Positions 17,895 through 26,506 of a stretch of 64,000 nt of DNA are shown here, one piece after another; position 1 is the stretch's first letter, and each line of letters opens with the position of its first letter. Source of the DNA: Kribbella pittospori (GTDB taxonomy: Bacteria > Actinomycetota > Actinomycetes > Propionibacteriales > Kribbellaceae); NCBI RefSeq assembly GCF_004331465.1, contig NZ_SJKB01000005.1:434001-498000 (forward strand), written 5' to 3'. The notes under the pieces are model-generated. The model had not been told where the DNA came from and did not search any database. It saw only the letters and a list, made by a program, of their open reading frames with translations. Position numbers and translations under genes: made by a program.

Positions 17895-18366
17895 TGGGCT
17901 CCTTCACTGGTTCACAAGCCAACTGCGCGCCCGGGGCCGGACCGCCGGTCCGAACGCATGTTCACAGCCTATGCGGACCGACCCCCAAAACCCGGCAGGC
18001 GGGGCTGTCCGCGATTGCGGCCTGGGTACCGGACATCCGTCACCTGGTCCGCTCCGAACCCACGGCGTGGCAGCAGGAAAGATGTTTCGGCAGGTATCGA
18101 TCCGGACTCGATCCGGGAGTGGTCTTCGACATTCCGGACATGAGCGCGCTGTGAGCACTTCATGGCGCACAGTGAAAGGAGACACGCCCGGCGCCCGCCG
18201 CCACGCGAGAAATCGACGGCATCGGAAACGATTCCTCGTCAAGATGCGTCATAAGGGAACAGGTGGTTCGTCTCACATTCGGACACGCTGCCCCTACTGG
18301 GAAGCGATCCGTCTGTCAGGATGTTGCTATCTGGTGAGTACGGAACTAGATGAGATGAGGCCTCAA
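17895..18366. other. Divergent intergenic region between parE and the zinc-ribbon gene
   Basis: About 470 bp without a credible gene. A CGGACC/GGTCCG hairpin lies at 17938-17952, near the parE start. A short GGAA-N4-TTCC dyad lies near 18217. I found no tRNA-like TpsiC loop and no riboswitch core that I recognise. Confidence 0.5.
18324..18352 (+). promoter_or_regulatory. Candidate promoter of the zinc-ribbon gene
   Basis: TTGCTA, a 17-nt spacer and TAGATG. If used, transcription would start near 18359. That rules out the ATG at 18355 and supports the GTG at 18367 with a very short leader. Confidence 0.35.
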
Positions 18367-18597
18367 GTGACTACAGCACTCGCCCCGAGTTCGGCGCTGT
18401 CGGCCGCGGATCGTTGTGACCGCTGCGGTGCGCAGGCCTACGTCCGTGTCACCCTGACCAGCGGTGGGGAGCTGCTCTTCTGCGCCCACCACAGCCGGGA
18501 GCACGCGGAGAAGCTGCGCAACATCGCGATCACCATCCACGACGAGACCGGTCGGCTCGACACCACCCCGGCCATCGCCACTGAAGACGAGCGGTGA
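18367..18597 (+). CDS. Small zinc-ribbon protein (DUF7455-like)
   Basis: A 76-residue protein with paired metal ligands CDRCG near residue 17 and CAHH near residue 40. The start GTG-ACT-ACA fits the usual V/M-T-T beginning of this actinomycete family as I remember it, and GATGAGG lies 6 nt before it. The family is widespread and conserved next to topoisomerase and sigma genes, but its role is not known to me. It probably folds around one zinc ion in the cytoplasm. Two tandem hairpins that probably terminate it lie downstream. Confidence 0.8.
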   Translation: MTTALAPSSALSAADRCDRCGAQAYVRVTLTSGGELLFCAHHSREHAEKLRNIAITIHDETGRLDTTPAIATEDER

Positions 18598-18647
18598 TCT
18601 CGGCCTCATAAAAGCGCCAACGGCGGCGCCAAAGACCTGCAGGACTC

Positions 18648-18761
18648 GATGGCGGTCCACCCGGAGGGGTGACCGCCATCCTTCTGTGCGGGGAGAGAAG
18701 AAGAGAGATGTGGGGTTGGTTGATGGCGGTCCACCCGGAGGGGTGACCGCCATCCTTCTGT
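18648..18761. terminator. Tandem duplicated 40-bp hairpin between convergent genes
   Basis: Two identical 40-bp copies (18648-18687 and 18722-18761) lie 74 bp apart. Each has a perfect 10-bp stem GATGGCGGTC / GACCGCCATC around a 13-nt CCC/GGG-containing loop and ends in CTTCTGT. They lie between the DUF7455-like gene (+) and the MocR gene (-), so they probably act as a bidirectional terminator. The exact duplication is unusual. Confidence 0.65.
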
Positions 18762-18776
18762 CTCCAGACAGATTCT

Positions 18777-20252
18777 TCAGACGACAGGTATGCCGGGGCC
18801 TGGGCCGTGCCGGCGGAGTTCTTGCCAAGCGGCGGCCAGCCGAGACACTGCATCGTCAAGCACTGGCTCTGCGTAAGCGAACGGCACCCGTAGGTAATCG
18901 TCATGCTCTCCGGTCGGATCCATCGCACGCCCGGCGACCACCTCGACGCCATGCCGCAACGCCACCTGCGCGTAGACCCGCGCGTCCGTCTCCGGCAGCC
19001 GGATCCACAACGCCGACCCACCTTCGGGTTCGGACCACTCCCATTCGGGCAAACGCTCGATCAGCAACTGACCCATCAGCTTCTTCCGCACCGTCGAGAC
19101 CCGCGCCCGCGCCGCGGTCAGCTCCGCCAGCCGCGGCAGCAACCGCGCCGTGAGTGCCTGATCGATCACAGGACTCCCCAGATCCGCCAGCGCCTTGTGC
19201 CGCGCCAACCGCTCGGCCAGCGGTCGCGACGCGCGGATCCACCCGATCCGCAACCCGCCCCACACCGCCTTCGATACCGACCCGATCGTCAGCACCTCAG
19301 ACCCCTCCGGCGCATACGCAGCCAGCGGCGGCGGAATGGAAGGCCCGGACGGATCCCATGCCGAGTACGCGTTGTCCTCCACGACCACCACGCCATGCTT
19401 CGCGGCGATCTCGGCAACCTGCCGACGCCGGTTCGCCGACATCAGCCGACCGGTCGGATTGTGGAACGTCGGCATCACGAACAACATGGCCGGCTGATGC
19501 TCGGCGAACGCCGCTGTCAGCAGATCCGGCCGGATCCCAGCATCGTCCAACGGTACGCCGACCACCCGCCCACCAGCCGCACCGAACAGATCAAAACACC
19601 CTGGCCAACTGGGCTGCTCGATGACGACCGCCGCGCCGGACCGCAGGTACATCTGCGTGACCAGCGCGATCGCCTGATGCGCACCAGTCGTGACCACGAT
19701 CTCATCAGGCGACGTCGGCAGCCCGGACTCAGAAAAGTGATCAGCGATCCGCTCACGCAACACCGCCAGACCCCGCGGGTGGTACCCGACGTCGTCGAGC
19801 AATGCAGGCAGATCCGAGCTCGCCAGGTCGATCAGCTCGTCGGACAGTTCCGGCAGTCCCGGGTCGACGGCGTACGTGAGGGAGATGACCTCGCCCGGAC
19901 CGACTGCGATCCGGTGGAACAGCGACTCGCCGTACCCGGCCGGCATCCGCTTGTCCGCTCGTGAACGACCACGTCCCGCCGCCCGGGCGACCGTCGTACC
20001 GCTCCCCCGGCGGCTCTCCACGAGTCCGCGGGCGCGCAGTTCGTCGTACGCCGCGACGACCGTTGACCGACTGATCGCAAGCGCCTCGGCGAGCCGGCGT
20101 TCGGCCGGGAGGCGCGCGCCGACCGGGAGCTCGGTCGAGCCGATCAACGCCGCGATGGCGTCGGCCAGCCGGCGATACAGCCCACCTGCCTGACCGGTCA
20201 GCCGGCTGCCGATCAGGTCGGCGAGGACGGCCGGGTCTCCAGAACGGTCCAC
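18777..20252 (-). CDS. MocR-type PLP-dependent transcriptional regulator
   Basis: A 491-residue fusion. The N-terminal GntR winged helix (residues ~20-95, LPAERRLAEALAISRSTVVAAYDELRARG) is followed by a class I aminotransferase-like domain. The PLP lysine is in TIGSVSKAVWGGLR, with an upstream NPTG motif. Family members sense an amino acid or vitamer through PLP. It is divergent from the LysE-type exporter (88-bp spacer) and is the likely regulator of that exporter. A TGGACTG / CAGTCCA pair (20274-20280, 20312-20318) lies between them. Confidence 0.92.
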   Translation of the reverse strand: MDRSGDPAVLADLIGSRLTGQAGGLYRRLADAIAALIGSTELPVGARLPAERRLAEALAISRSTVVAAYDELRARGLVESRRGSGTTVARAAGRGRSRADKRMPAGYGESLFHRIAVGPGEVISLTYAVDPGLPELSDELIDLASSDLPALLDDVGYHPRGLAVLRERIADHFSESGLPTSPDEIVVTTGAHQAIALVTQMYLRSGAAVVIEQPSWPGCFDLFGAAGGRVVGVPLDDAGIRPDLLTAAFAEHQPAMLFVMPTFHNPTGRLMSANRRRQVAEIAAKHGVVVVEDNAYSAWDPSGPSIPPPLAAYAPEGSEVLTIGSVSKAVWGGLRIGWIRASRPLAERLARHKALADLGSPVIDQALTARLLPRLAELTAARARVSTVRKKLMGQLLIERLPEWEWSEPEGGSALWIRLPETDARVYAQVALRHGVEVVAGRAMDPTGEHDDYLRVPFAYAEPVLDDAVSRLAAAWQELRRHGPGPGIPVV

Positions 20253-20340
20253 TTCTCCCCCTATTGGCTCGGGTGGACTGGTTCCCGCGCCGCCAGGCTA
20301 GACGGAGAAGGCAGTCCAGTTCGAGTGGGAGGCAGGGATC

Positions 20341-20964
20341 ATGGGGATCGGGCAATTGCTGGGATTCGCCGGCGCGACGGTGGTGCTGGTCGGGATGCCA
20401 GGGCCGAACAACCTCTACATCTCGCTCCGCAGCCTGACCCAGGGTCGCCGGGCCGGTGTGGTGTCCGCACTCGCGATCGAGACCGGCACGCTGGTCTACA
20501 TCGTGGTCGCGGCCCTCGGCCTGGCGACGCTCGTGAAGGCGTCGCCGACACTGTTCACCGCGATCACCCTGACCGGTGCGGTCTATCTCGCCTTCCTCGG
20601 CGTGAAGATGCTGAAGGCGCCGACGGCCGAGCCGCACGGCGGTGTGCCGCCTGCACCGCTCGGCCGGATCTTCCGCGACGGCATCGTGGTGAATCTGCTC
20701 AACCCGAAGGCTGCCCTGTTCTTCCTTGCCTTCCTCCCGCAGTTCACCACCCGCGACGCCGGACCAGACCAGCTCCGCACCGAGATGCTGTTGCTCGGCG
20801 CCGGCGCGATGCTGATCGGTCTGTCCCTCGACCTCTGCTACGCCGTCGGTGCCGACGCCATCGGCCGCCGGGTCCGCTCAGCGCGGACGGCAAGCGCATC
20901 GCGCAACCGGCTCGTCGCCGCGGTGTACCTCGCCCTCGCGACAGCCGCCGTACTCACTATCTGA
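20341..20964 (+). CDS. LysE family translocator
   Basis: A 207-residue inner-membrane exporter with about six transmembrane segments. The family signature MPGPNNLYISL is near residue 20, and a loop NLLNPKAALFFLAFLPQF is in the second half. It probably exports an amino acid or related compound. Its divergence from a PLP-binding MocR regulator suggests the exported substrate, or a relative of it, is the inducer. The stop codon abuts the convergent debranching-enzyme gene with no spacer. Confidence 0.88.
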   Translation: MGIGQLLGFAGATVVLVGMPGPNNLYISLRSLTQGRRAGVVSALAIETGTLVYIVVAALGLATLVKASPTLFTAITLTGAVYLAFLGVKMLKAPTAEPHGGVPPAPLGRIFRDGIVVNLLNPKAALFFLAFLPQFTTRDAGPDQLRTEMLLLGAGAMLIGLSLDLCYAVGADAIGRRVRSARTASASRNRLVAAVYLALATAAVLTI

Positions 20965-22956
20965 TCAGTACTGGAGATCCTTCGGGGCTTCCAGCACTGT
21001 CAGCTTCCCAGCCTCCAGCCGTACCGACAGGATCTCGCCGCCGAGCCGCAGACCACTGACCTCGAGGCGCTCCCACGGCAGATCCTCGGCCGGGTTCACG
21101 ACCAGCCGGCCACCCGGAACGTCCGGCTCGATCCCAAGTGCAGCTACCACCACGGCGATCGCCGAGGCAGCCGCCCAAGCCTGTGGCCGACAGGACGCCG
21201 GGTACGGCGTCGGCGTCCGCTCCGCCGTCCTCCCCCGCCCGCCGAACAGCTCCGGCAGCCGGTAGCCAAACGCCTCCGCAGCACGGATCAGACCATCCAC
21301 GTACGACGAAGCCAGCGCCGCGTGACCGGTCGCGTACAAGCCCTGGACCGTCATCGCGGTGTCGTGCGGCCAGACGCTGCCGGTGTGGTAGCCGAGCGGA
21401 TTGAACCGGGTCATTGCCGTGGACAACGTTCGCAGACCGAACCCACTGTCCAGATCCTCACCGGCCAGGACATCGGCGACAGTCTGCTCCTCGTCGGCGT
21501 CCAGCAGTCCCGTCCCGAGCAGGTGACCCATGTTCGATGCGCGCCCAGCCACGGCGTTCTTGGCGCCGTCGAGTGCGATGGCCGGATAGCCGTCGACCCA
21601 GAACGCGCTGCGGAACCGCTCCTGCATCGCGGTAGCCCACAGGCGCCACTCGTCGCCGGACTCACCATGCGCCTCCAGCAACTCGGCGCCCTGCACGGCT
21701 GCCGCGTAGGCATAGCCCTGCACCTCGCACAGCGCGATGGGTGCGGTGGCCAGGGTGCCGTCCGGCCACTGGACCGCGTCACCGGAGTCCTTCCAGCCCT
21801 GGTTGGCCAGTCCGTGTCCCGACTCGTCGATGTACTCGAGGAAGCCGTCGCCGTCCGGGTCGGCGTACTCCTTGATCCAGGTCAGGGCGCGGACGAGGTT
21901 CGGCAGCAGGTCACGCACCTCGTCCGCGGGCATGCCCCAGCGCCACGCCTTGTGCAGCGTCGTGATCCACAGTTGCGTCGCATCGTGTGTTCCGTAGTAC
22001 ACGGGCGGCAGGACCAGACCGCCGCCGTGGTCGGCATCCTCGACCCTGAGCTCGTGCGGGATCTTGCCGGGCTGCTCGGCCGTGTCCGGGTCGACCTTCG
22101 TGCCCTGCTTGGCTGCGAGCGCACGCAGCGTGCCGGCGGCGAGTTCGGGATCGACCGGGATCAGCATGCCGGAGGCGATGAGCGAGTCGCGGCCGAAGAG
22201 CGTCAGGAACCACGGCGGTCCGGCGCCGAGATAGCGGTCCTGGCCGGCTGCGAGCTGCAGCGCCCGCACATCCTCGAGCGACCGCTCCACCCAGCGCTCG
22301 ACCCTCTTGTCATCGCAGTTCACGCCGAGCTCGTACTCCGGTGTCGCCGGCGGCGGGTCGATGCTGAACCCGGTGGCCGACGGCGGGAACTCGGCCGTCA
22401 CGCGGACCGTGAGGGTGAACTCCTCCCCCGGTTCGAGCCGCGGCGTCGCACTCACACCGGGGTCGAGGCTCGCGCTCACTCGGGTGCCCGCACTCTCCCA
22501 GTGGAGAACGGTCTCTCCGTCATCCGAGGGCGTCAGGTCCGGCAGCTCGTCCGCCGTACCGTTGCGGACCGCGGCCATCGGGGCCAGATCGGTGCCCAGG
22601 GCAACCTCAAGCCGGCACTCGATCGCCGTACGGGACCGGTTCACCAGCGTGATCCGCTCGGTCATGCCGTGGCGGTCCACGTCGCGGGTCCGGTACAGCA
22701 TCACGGTCGGGTCGTGCCGGGTGTCGCCGACGCCCTCGACCTGGGCGACGTACTCGTGGGATCCCGCACCTCGTTCATCGGCGTGCACCGGGAGCGGCTC
22801 GCGGCCGTTGATCGTGACGATCGACCGGGACAGGATCCTCCGGTCCTGGGCATAGAGGCCCTCCACACCGTTGCTCCCGGTCAACTGACCGGAACGCGGC
22901 GAGAGGACCACCCACGGAGCAGCGAGCGCGGTGACCAGTTCGTGCAGCTGGGACAT
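20965..22956 (-). CDS. Glycogen debranching-like enzyme (amylo-alpha-1,6-glucosidase family)
   Basis: A 663-residue protein. The N-terminal beta-rich debranching domain (~1-200, GLYAQDRRILSRSIV, LVNRSRTAIECRLEVALG) is followed by an (alpha/alpha)6 catalytic barrel. The barrel has WFLTLFGRDSLIAS, an acidic GLANQGWKDSGDAVQWPDG and SVWPHDTAM. It has no signal peptide, so it acts on cytoplasmic alpha-glucans. No glycogen operon surrounds it. It is divergent from the DUF456 gene with only a 42-bp spacer. Confidence 0.85.
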   Translation of the reverse strand: MSQLHELVTALAAPWVVLSPRSGQLTGSNGVEGLYAQDRRILSRSIVTINGREPLPVHADERGAGSHEYVAQVEGVGDTRHDPTVMLYRTRDVDRHGMTERITLVNRSRTAIECRLEVALGTDLAPMAAVRNGTADELPDLTPSDDGETVLHWESAGTRVSASLDPGVSATPRLEPGEEFTLTVRVTAEFPPSATGFSIDPPPATPEYELGVNCDDKRVERWVERSLEDVRALQLAAGQDRYLGAGPPWFLTLFGRDSLIASGMLIPVDPELAAGTLRALAAKQGTKVDPDTAEQPGKIPHELRVEDADHGGGLVLPPVYYGTHDATQLWITTLHKAWRWGMPADEVRDLLPNLVRALTWIKEYADPDGDGFLEYIDESGHGLANQGWKDSGDAVQWPDGTLATAPIALCEVQGYAYAAAVQGAELLEAHGESGDEWRLWATAMQERFRSAFWVDGYPAIALDGAKNAVAGRASNMGHLLGTGLLDADEEQTVADVLAGEDLDSGFGLRTLSTAMTRFNPLGYHTGSVWPHDTAMTVQGLYATGHAALASSYVDGLIRAAEAFGYRLPELFGGRGRTAERTPTPYPASCRPQAWAAASAIAVVVAALGIEPDVPGGRLVVNPAEDLPWERLEVSGLRLGGEILSVRLEAGKLTVLEAPKDLQY

Positions 22957-22998
22957 GGCTCCACCCTAAGGGCCCGGTTTTGCGGCACAGTTGCCCCC

Positions 22999-23484
22999 GT
23001 GGACACTCTTGGCACGTTCTTGATCGGCGTGGTGATCTTCGTCGGCATTCTGGGGATCGTCATCCCGGTGCTGCCGGGCGCCATCCTCAGCCTGGCGGCG
23101 ATCCTGGTCTGGGCGCTGGTGGAGAAGGGCCCGACGGCCTGGATCGTGCTCTCCGCCGCGGTCGTCCTGATCGGGGCCAGCCAGGTGGTCAAGTACGTCA
23201 TACCGGAGAGGCAACTGCGCGAGTCCGGCGTACCCAGGCGGTCGATGGTCGTCGGAGTCCTGCTCGGCATCGTCGGCTTCTTCGTGATCCCCGTGGTCGG
23301 CATGTTCGTCGGCTTCCCCCTCGGCGTCTATCTGTCCGAGTGGCAGCGGCTGAAGACGCACGCGGACGCCTGGACGTCGACCAAGCACGCGCTCCGCGCG
23401 ACCGGCGTGTCGATCCTGATCGAGTTCATCGGTACGTCGCTCGCCGCCGCCGTCTGGCTCTTCGCAGTGCTGTTCCTGGTCTGA
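22999..23484 (+). CDS. DUF456-type small integral membrane protein
   Basis: A 161-residue protein with about four transmembrane segments (FLIGVVIFVGILGIVIPVLPG, ILSLAAILVWALVE and two glycine-rich C-terminal helices). The pattern fits the DUF456 family, whose function is unknown to me. The GTG at 22999 has no Shine-Dalgarno, and the divergent spacer is very short, so a leaderless or near-leaderless mRNA is likely. The stop codon lies inside the first copy of the repeated motif described at 23482. Confidence 0.75.
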   Translation: MDTLGTFLIGVVIFVGILGIVIPVLPGAILSLAAILVWALVEKGPTAWIVLSAAVVLIGASQVVKYVIPERQLRESGVPRRSMVVGVLLGIVGFFVIPVVGMFVGFPLGVYLSEWQRLKTHADAWTSTKHALRATGVSILIEFIGTSLAAAVWLFAVLFLV

Positions 23485-23503
23485 TTGCCAGGGTTTTCCA
23501 AGG
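23482..23503. promoter_or_regulatory. Heptamer direct repeat upstream of the DUF5666 gene
   Basis: TGATTGCCAGG followed by TTCCAAGG. Heptamer-like halves TGCCAGG and TTCCAAG are 3 nt apart. A closely related element precedes the response regulator gene (24146) and a degenerate triplet precedes a sigma factor gene (49929). OmpR/PhoP-type regulators bind such direct repeats. Confidence 0.5.
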
Positions 23504-23596
23504 TCCGCCGGAGCCTCGTCTCAGTTCCGTCTGGCAGCTTCGGGAGTACCAGTGCCGGAGATTCGGGCCGGCACGCAGTACGGAAGGCAGTCAGGT

Positions 23597-24130
23597 ATGG
23601 CGACGTTGCAGAAGCTCTCGGACAAGCGCTGGCGGATCGCCGGCACGGTCGCCGCCGTCGCGGCGACCACGACCGCGGGTGGTGTCGCCTGGGCAGCGAC
23701 AAACGCCGACCCGACGCCGTCTCCCTCGCCGTCGGCCTCCCCCTCGGCTCCGTCGAACCAGCCTGATCCGGGCAAGGGCCTCGGCCACCGCGGCGAGTTC
23801 GGAATGGGCGGCGCGCTGCACGGCGAGTTCGTGGTGCCGAAGGACGGGGGCGGCTACCAGACCGTGGCAACCCAGCGTGGCGAGGTGACCGCGGTCAGCA
23901 AGGACTCGATCACGGTGAAGAGCGAGGACGGCTACAGCCGGACCTACACGCTCACCGAGGACACCCTCGTGAACGCCGCCAGGGACGGGATCGACGACGT
24001 AAAGGTGGGCAACACCGTCCAGGTGACCGCAGTGGTCGCGGACGGCAAGGCGACCGCGAGCTCGGTCAACGACGGCACCGTCCGGCAGGCGGCCGGCGAC
24101 AAGTGGGGGTTCAAGCGCGGGCCCCGCTGA
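23597..24130 (+). CDS. Exported DUF5666-like protein
   Basis: A 177-residue protein. A basic N-terminus (KLSDKRWR) and one hydrophobic helix (IAGTVAAVAATTTAGGVAWA) form a signal peptide or anchor. A Pro/Ser linker (PTPSPSPSASPSAPS) follows, then a small beta-barrel-like domain (GEVTAVSKDSITVKSEDGYSRTYTL...VKVGNTVQVTAVV) typical of DUF5666. It is outside the membrane. The gene lies directly before the two-component operon and shares its upstream repeat, so it may be a target or accessory sensor component. Confidence 0.75.
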   Translation: MATLQKLSDKRWRIAGTVAAVAATTTAGGVAWAATNADPTPSPSPSASPSAPSNQPDPGKGLGHRGEFGMGGALHGEFVVPKDGGGYQTVATQRGEVTAVSKDSITVKSEDGYSRTYTLTEDTLVNAARDGIDDVKVGNTVQVTAVVADGKATASSVNDGTVRQAAGDKWGFKRGPR

Positions 24131-24145
24131 CGAGCGACTCACAGC

Positions 24146-24170
24146 TGATTGCCAGGAACCTTCCAGGGTT
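24146..24170. promoter_or_regulatory. Heptamer direct repeat upstream of the two-component operon
   Basis: TGCCAGG, a 4-nt spacer AACC, then TTCCAGG: an 11-bp period. It lies 30-54 nt before the response regulator start. The geometry equals that of mycobacterial PhoP sites (7-bp repeats 4 nt apart), though the sequence differs. Autoregulation is likely. Confidence 0.55.
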
Positions 24171-24199
24171 CCCACGGGTGCCGGCGGCAGACTGGGGAC

Positions 24200-24901
24200 A
24201 TGAGTCCGCATCTGCTGGTGGTCGACGACGAGCCGAACATCGTCGAACTGCTGTCCGCGAGCCTGCGTTTCGCCGGGTACGACGTGACCACGGCGACCCA
24301 TGGCGCCGAGGCGCTGCGCAAGGCGCGCGAGGTCGAGCCCGACCTGGTCGTGCTCGACGTGATGATGCCCGGACTGGACGGCTTCGAGGTGGTCCGCCGC
24401 CTGCGCGGTGAGGATCGGCACGTACCGGTGCTGTTCCTCACCGCGCGCGACGCGGTCGAGGACAAGGTGCTCGGCCTCCACACCGGTGGCGACGACTACG
24501 TAACCAAGCCGTTCAGCCTGGACGAGCTCGTCGCCCGGGTCCGGGCGCTGCTGCGCCGGTCCGGCCACCGCGAGCAGTCCACGCCGGATGCCGCCGTACT
24601 GAAGTATGCGGATCTCGAGCTGAACGAGGACAGCTACGAGGTCTTCAAGGCCGGCGAGGCGGTGCAGCTGTCGCTGACCGAGTTCAAGCTGCTGCGCTGC
24701 CTGCTGGAGAACTCCGAGCGGGTGATGTCGAAGGGCCAGATCCTGTCGGCGGTCTGGAACTACGACTTCGCCGGCGACGCGGGCGTGGTCGAGTCGTACA
24801 TGTCGTACCTGCGCCGTAAGGTCGACACCGGCGACCAGAAGCTGCTCCACACCGTCCGCGGGGTCGGCTATGTCCTGCGCACCCCACGAGGCCCCAACTG
24901 A
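24200..24901 (+). CDS. OmpR/PhoP-family response regulator
   Basis: A 233-residue regulator. The receiver domain (1-120) has the acidic pair Asp9/Asp10, phosphoacceptor Asp53 in LVVLDVMMPG and the switch lysine in DDYVTKPF. The C-terminal winged helix (~140-230) ends in DTGDQKLLHTVRGVGYVLR. It is close in pattern to mycobacterial PhoP. The start at 24200 follows CTGGGGAC. It is coupled to the histidine kinase gene by TGATG. It probably binds the heptamer repeats found upstream. Confidence 0.92.
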   Translation: MSPHLLVVDDEPNIVELLSASLRFAGYDVTTATHGAEALRKAREVEPDLVVLDVMMPGLDGFEVVRRLRGEDRHVPVLFLTARDAVEDKVLGLHTGGDDYVTKPFSLDELVARVRALLRRSGHREQSTPDAAVLKYADLELNEDSYEVFKAGEAVQLSLTEFKLLRCLLENSERVMSKGQILSAVWNYDFAGDAGVVESYMSYLRRKVDTGDQKLLHTVRGVGYVLRTPRGPN

Positions 24902-26394
24902 TGCAGCTGAACCACCGGCGCTTCACCGACCGGTACCCGCTTCGCGTCACCATCGTCGTCGTCCTGCTGACGTTGGTGGCGCTGGCGCTTGTCGCCTCCG
25001 GCGTACTGGCGACCACGATCATGCGTGGGTACCTGGTCGACCGCGTCGACGAGCAACTGCAGCAGGCCTCGATGCCGCTGCAACGCAACCCGTTGGACCG
25101 GCCGATGGGCCCTGGCGACGGTCGGCGCCGACCGCTGCCGAGTGTGTTCGTGGTTCAGTTCAACGACTCCGAGGGCCAGGCCAGTGGTGGACCGTTCCGC
25201 GCCCAGCTGGTCGAGGGAGAGGCGCCGCTGCCGGACCTGCCCACGCTCAACCTCAACCAGGTCCGTGCGCTCGACGGGCATCCGTTCAACGTCGACGCGG
25301 TGTCGGGCGGTGCGTCCTGGCGCGTGCTCGCCGTACCGCTGTCCGATGGCAGCGGTTCGGTCATGGTCGCCCAGAGCCTGCACGACATGAGCCGCACCCT
25401 GCAGCGGCTGGTCGGCGTCCAAGCCGCGGCCGGCGTCATCCTGCTCGTCCTGCTGGCCGGCGTCGGGACCTTCGTCGTACGGCGAAGTCTGCGTGGACTG
25501 GAGGACGTCGAGAACACCGCGGTCGCGATCGCCGGCGGCGACCTGAGCCGGCGAGTGCCGCAACGGGATCCACGGACCGAGGTCGGGCGGTTGTCGCTCG
25601 CGCTGAACCAGATGCTCGGGCAGATCGAGACCGCCTTCGCACAACGCACCGCGTCGGAGTTCGCCGCACGCCGGTCCGAGGACGTGGCCCGGCGTTCGGA
25701 GGAGGCGGCGCGGCAGTCGGAGGAGCGGATGCGGCGGTTCGTCGCGGACGCGTCCCACGAGTTGCGTACGCCGCTGACGTCCATCCGAGGCTTTGCCGAA
25801 CTGACCCGCCAGCGCGGAGACACTGGTGACGCCGACACGATGCGCCGGATCGAGGACGAGGCGAAGCGGATGGGTCTGCTCGTCGACGACCTGTTGCTGC
25901 TCGCTCGCCTCGACCAACAGCGACCGTTGCGGATGGAGCCGGTCGACCTGCTGCCGATCGCCGCCGACGCGCTGCACAACGCACAGGCGGTGCAGCCCGA
26001 GCGGAACATCTCGCTGAAGATCCTGCCGGACTCGGAAGCGCCTGTGGTCGAAGGCGACGAGACGCGGCTGCGTCAGGTGCTCGGCAATCTGATCAGCAAC
26101 GCACTCCACCACACGCCGACGGACGCACCGATCCTGGTCTCGGTCGGAACGCGAGACGGCGAGGCCGTGCTCGAGGTGAGCGACTCAGGTCCCGGGCTGA
26201 GCGACGACCAGAAGGCGCGCGTCTTCGAACGCTTCTACCGCGCCGACTCGGCGCGGACCCGCTCGACCGGCGGCTCCGGCCTCGGCCTGTCCATCGTCGC
26301 CGCCCTCGTCGCCGCTCACCGTGGCCGAGTCACGGTCACCGACGCCAAGCCACACGGCGCCACCTTCACCGTCCTCCTCCCGCTGAACCCCTAG
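24901..26394 (+). CDS. Membrane sensor histidine kinase
   Basis: A 497-residue kinase. TM1 (~17-42) and TM2 (~178-200) enclose an extracytoplasmic sensor region of about 135 residues. A HAMP domain follows, then an unusual heptad-like linker with repeated RRSE/RQSE units just before the H-box. Phosphorylated His286 is in ASHELRTPLTSIRGF, the N-box is GNLISNALHHTP, and the G-boxes are DSGPGLS and GSGLGLSIV. It partners the regulator encoded just upstream. The signal is unknown. Confidence 0.92.
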   Translation: MQLNHRRFTDRYPLRVTIVVVLLTLVALALVASGVLATTIMRGYLVDRVDEQLQQASMPLQRNPLDRPMGPGDGRRRPLPSVFVVQFNDSEGQASGGPFRAQLVEGEAPLPDLPTLNLNQVRALDGHPFNVDAVSGGASWRVLAVPLSDGSGSVMVAQSLHDMSRTLQRLVGVQAAAGVILLVLLAGVGTFVVRRSLRGLEDVENTAVAIAGGDLSRRVPQRDPRTEVGRLSLALNQMLGQIETAFAQRTASEFAARRSEDVARRSEEAARQSEERMRRFVADASHELRTPLTSIRGFAELTRQRGDTGDADTMRRIEDEAKRMGLLVDDLLLLARLDQQRPLRMEPVDLLPIAADALHNAQAVQPERNISLKILPDSEAPVVEGDETRLRQVLGNLISNALHHTPTDAPILVSVGTRDGEAVLEVSDSGPGLSDDQKARVFERFYRADSARTRSTGGSGLGLSIVAALVAAHRGRVTVTDAKPHGATFTVLLPLNP

Positions 26395-26414
26395 CCCCCG
26401 CGTCGCCGCCCCTC

Positions 26415-26506
26415 CCCGTCTGATGGGCTGACCCAGTCGAGTGTGGGTTGGCGAACCGCACACGCCCGGTCAACCCACCGTCTCGTGGGTCAGCCCATCA
26501 GACGGG
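26415..26506. repeat. 92-bp inverted-repeat element with perfect 21-bp arms
   Basis: Arms 26415-26435 and 26486-26506 are exact reverse complements. The 50-bp centre holds further complementary strings (GTGTG/CACAC, GGGTTG/CAACCC). The left arm lies in the spacer after the histidine kinase. The right arm is inside the PPK2 frame and supplies its last codons. It could be a MITE/REP-like insertion or an oversized bidirectional terminator. Confidence 0.7.

Noticed and set aside
18530..19021. Minus-strand frame across the duplicated hairpins
   Set aside because: It reads through two terminator-like repeats and into the MocR gene in another frame.
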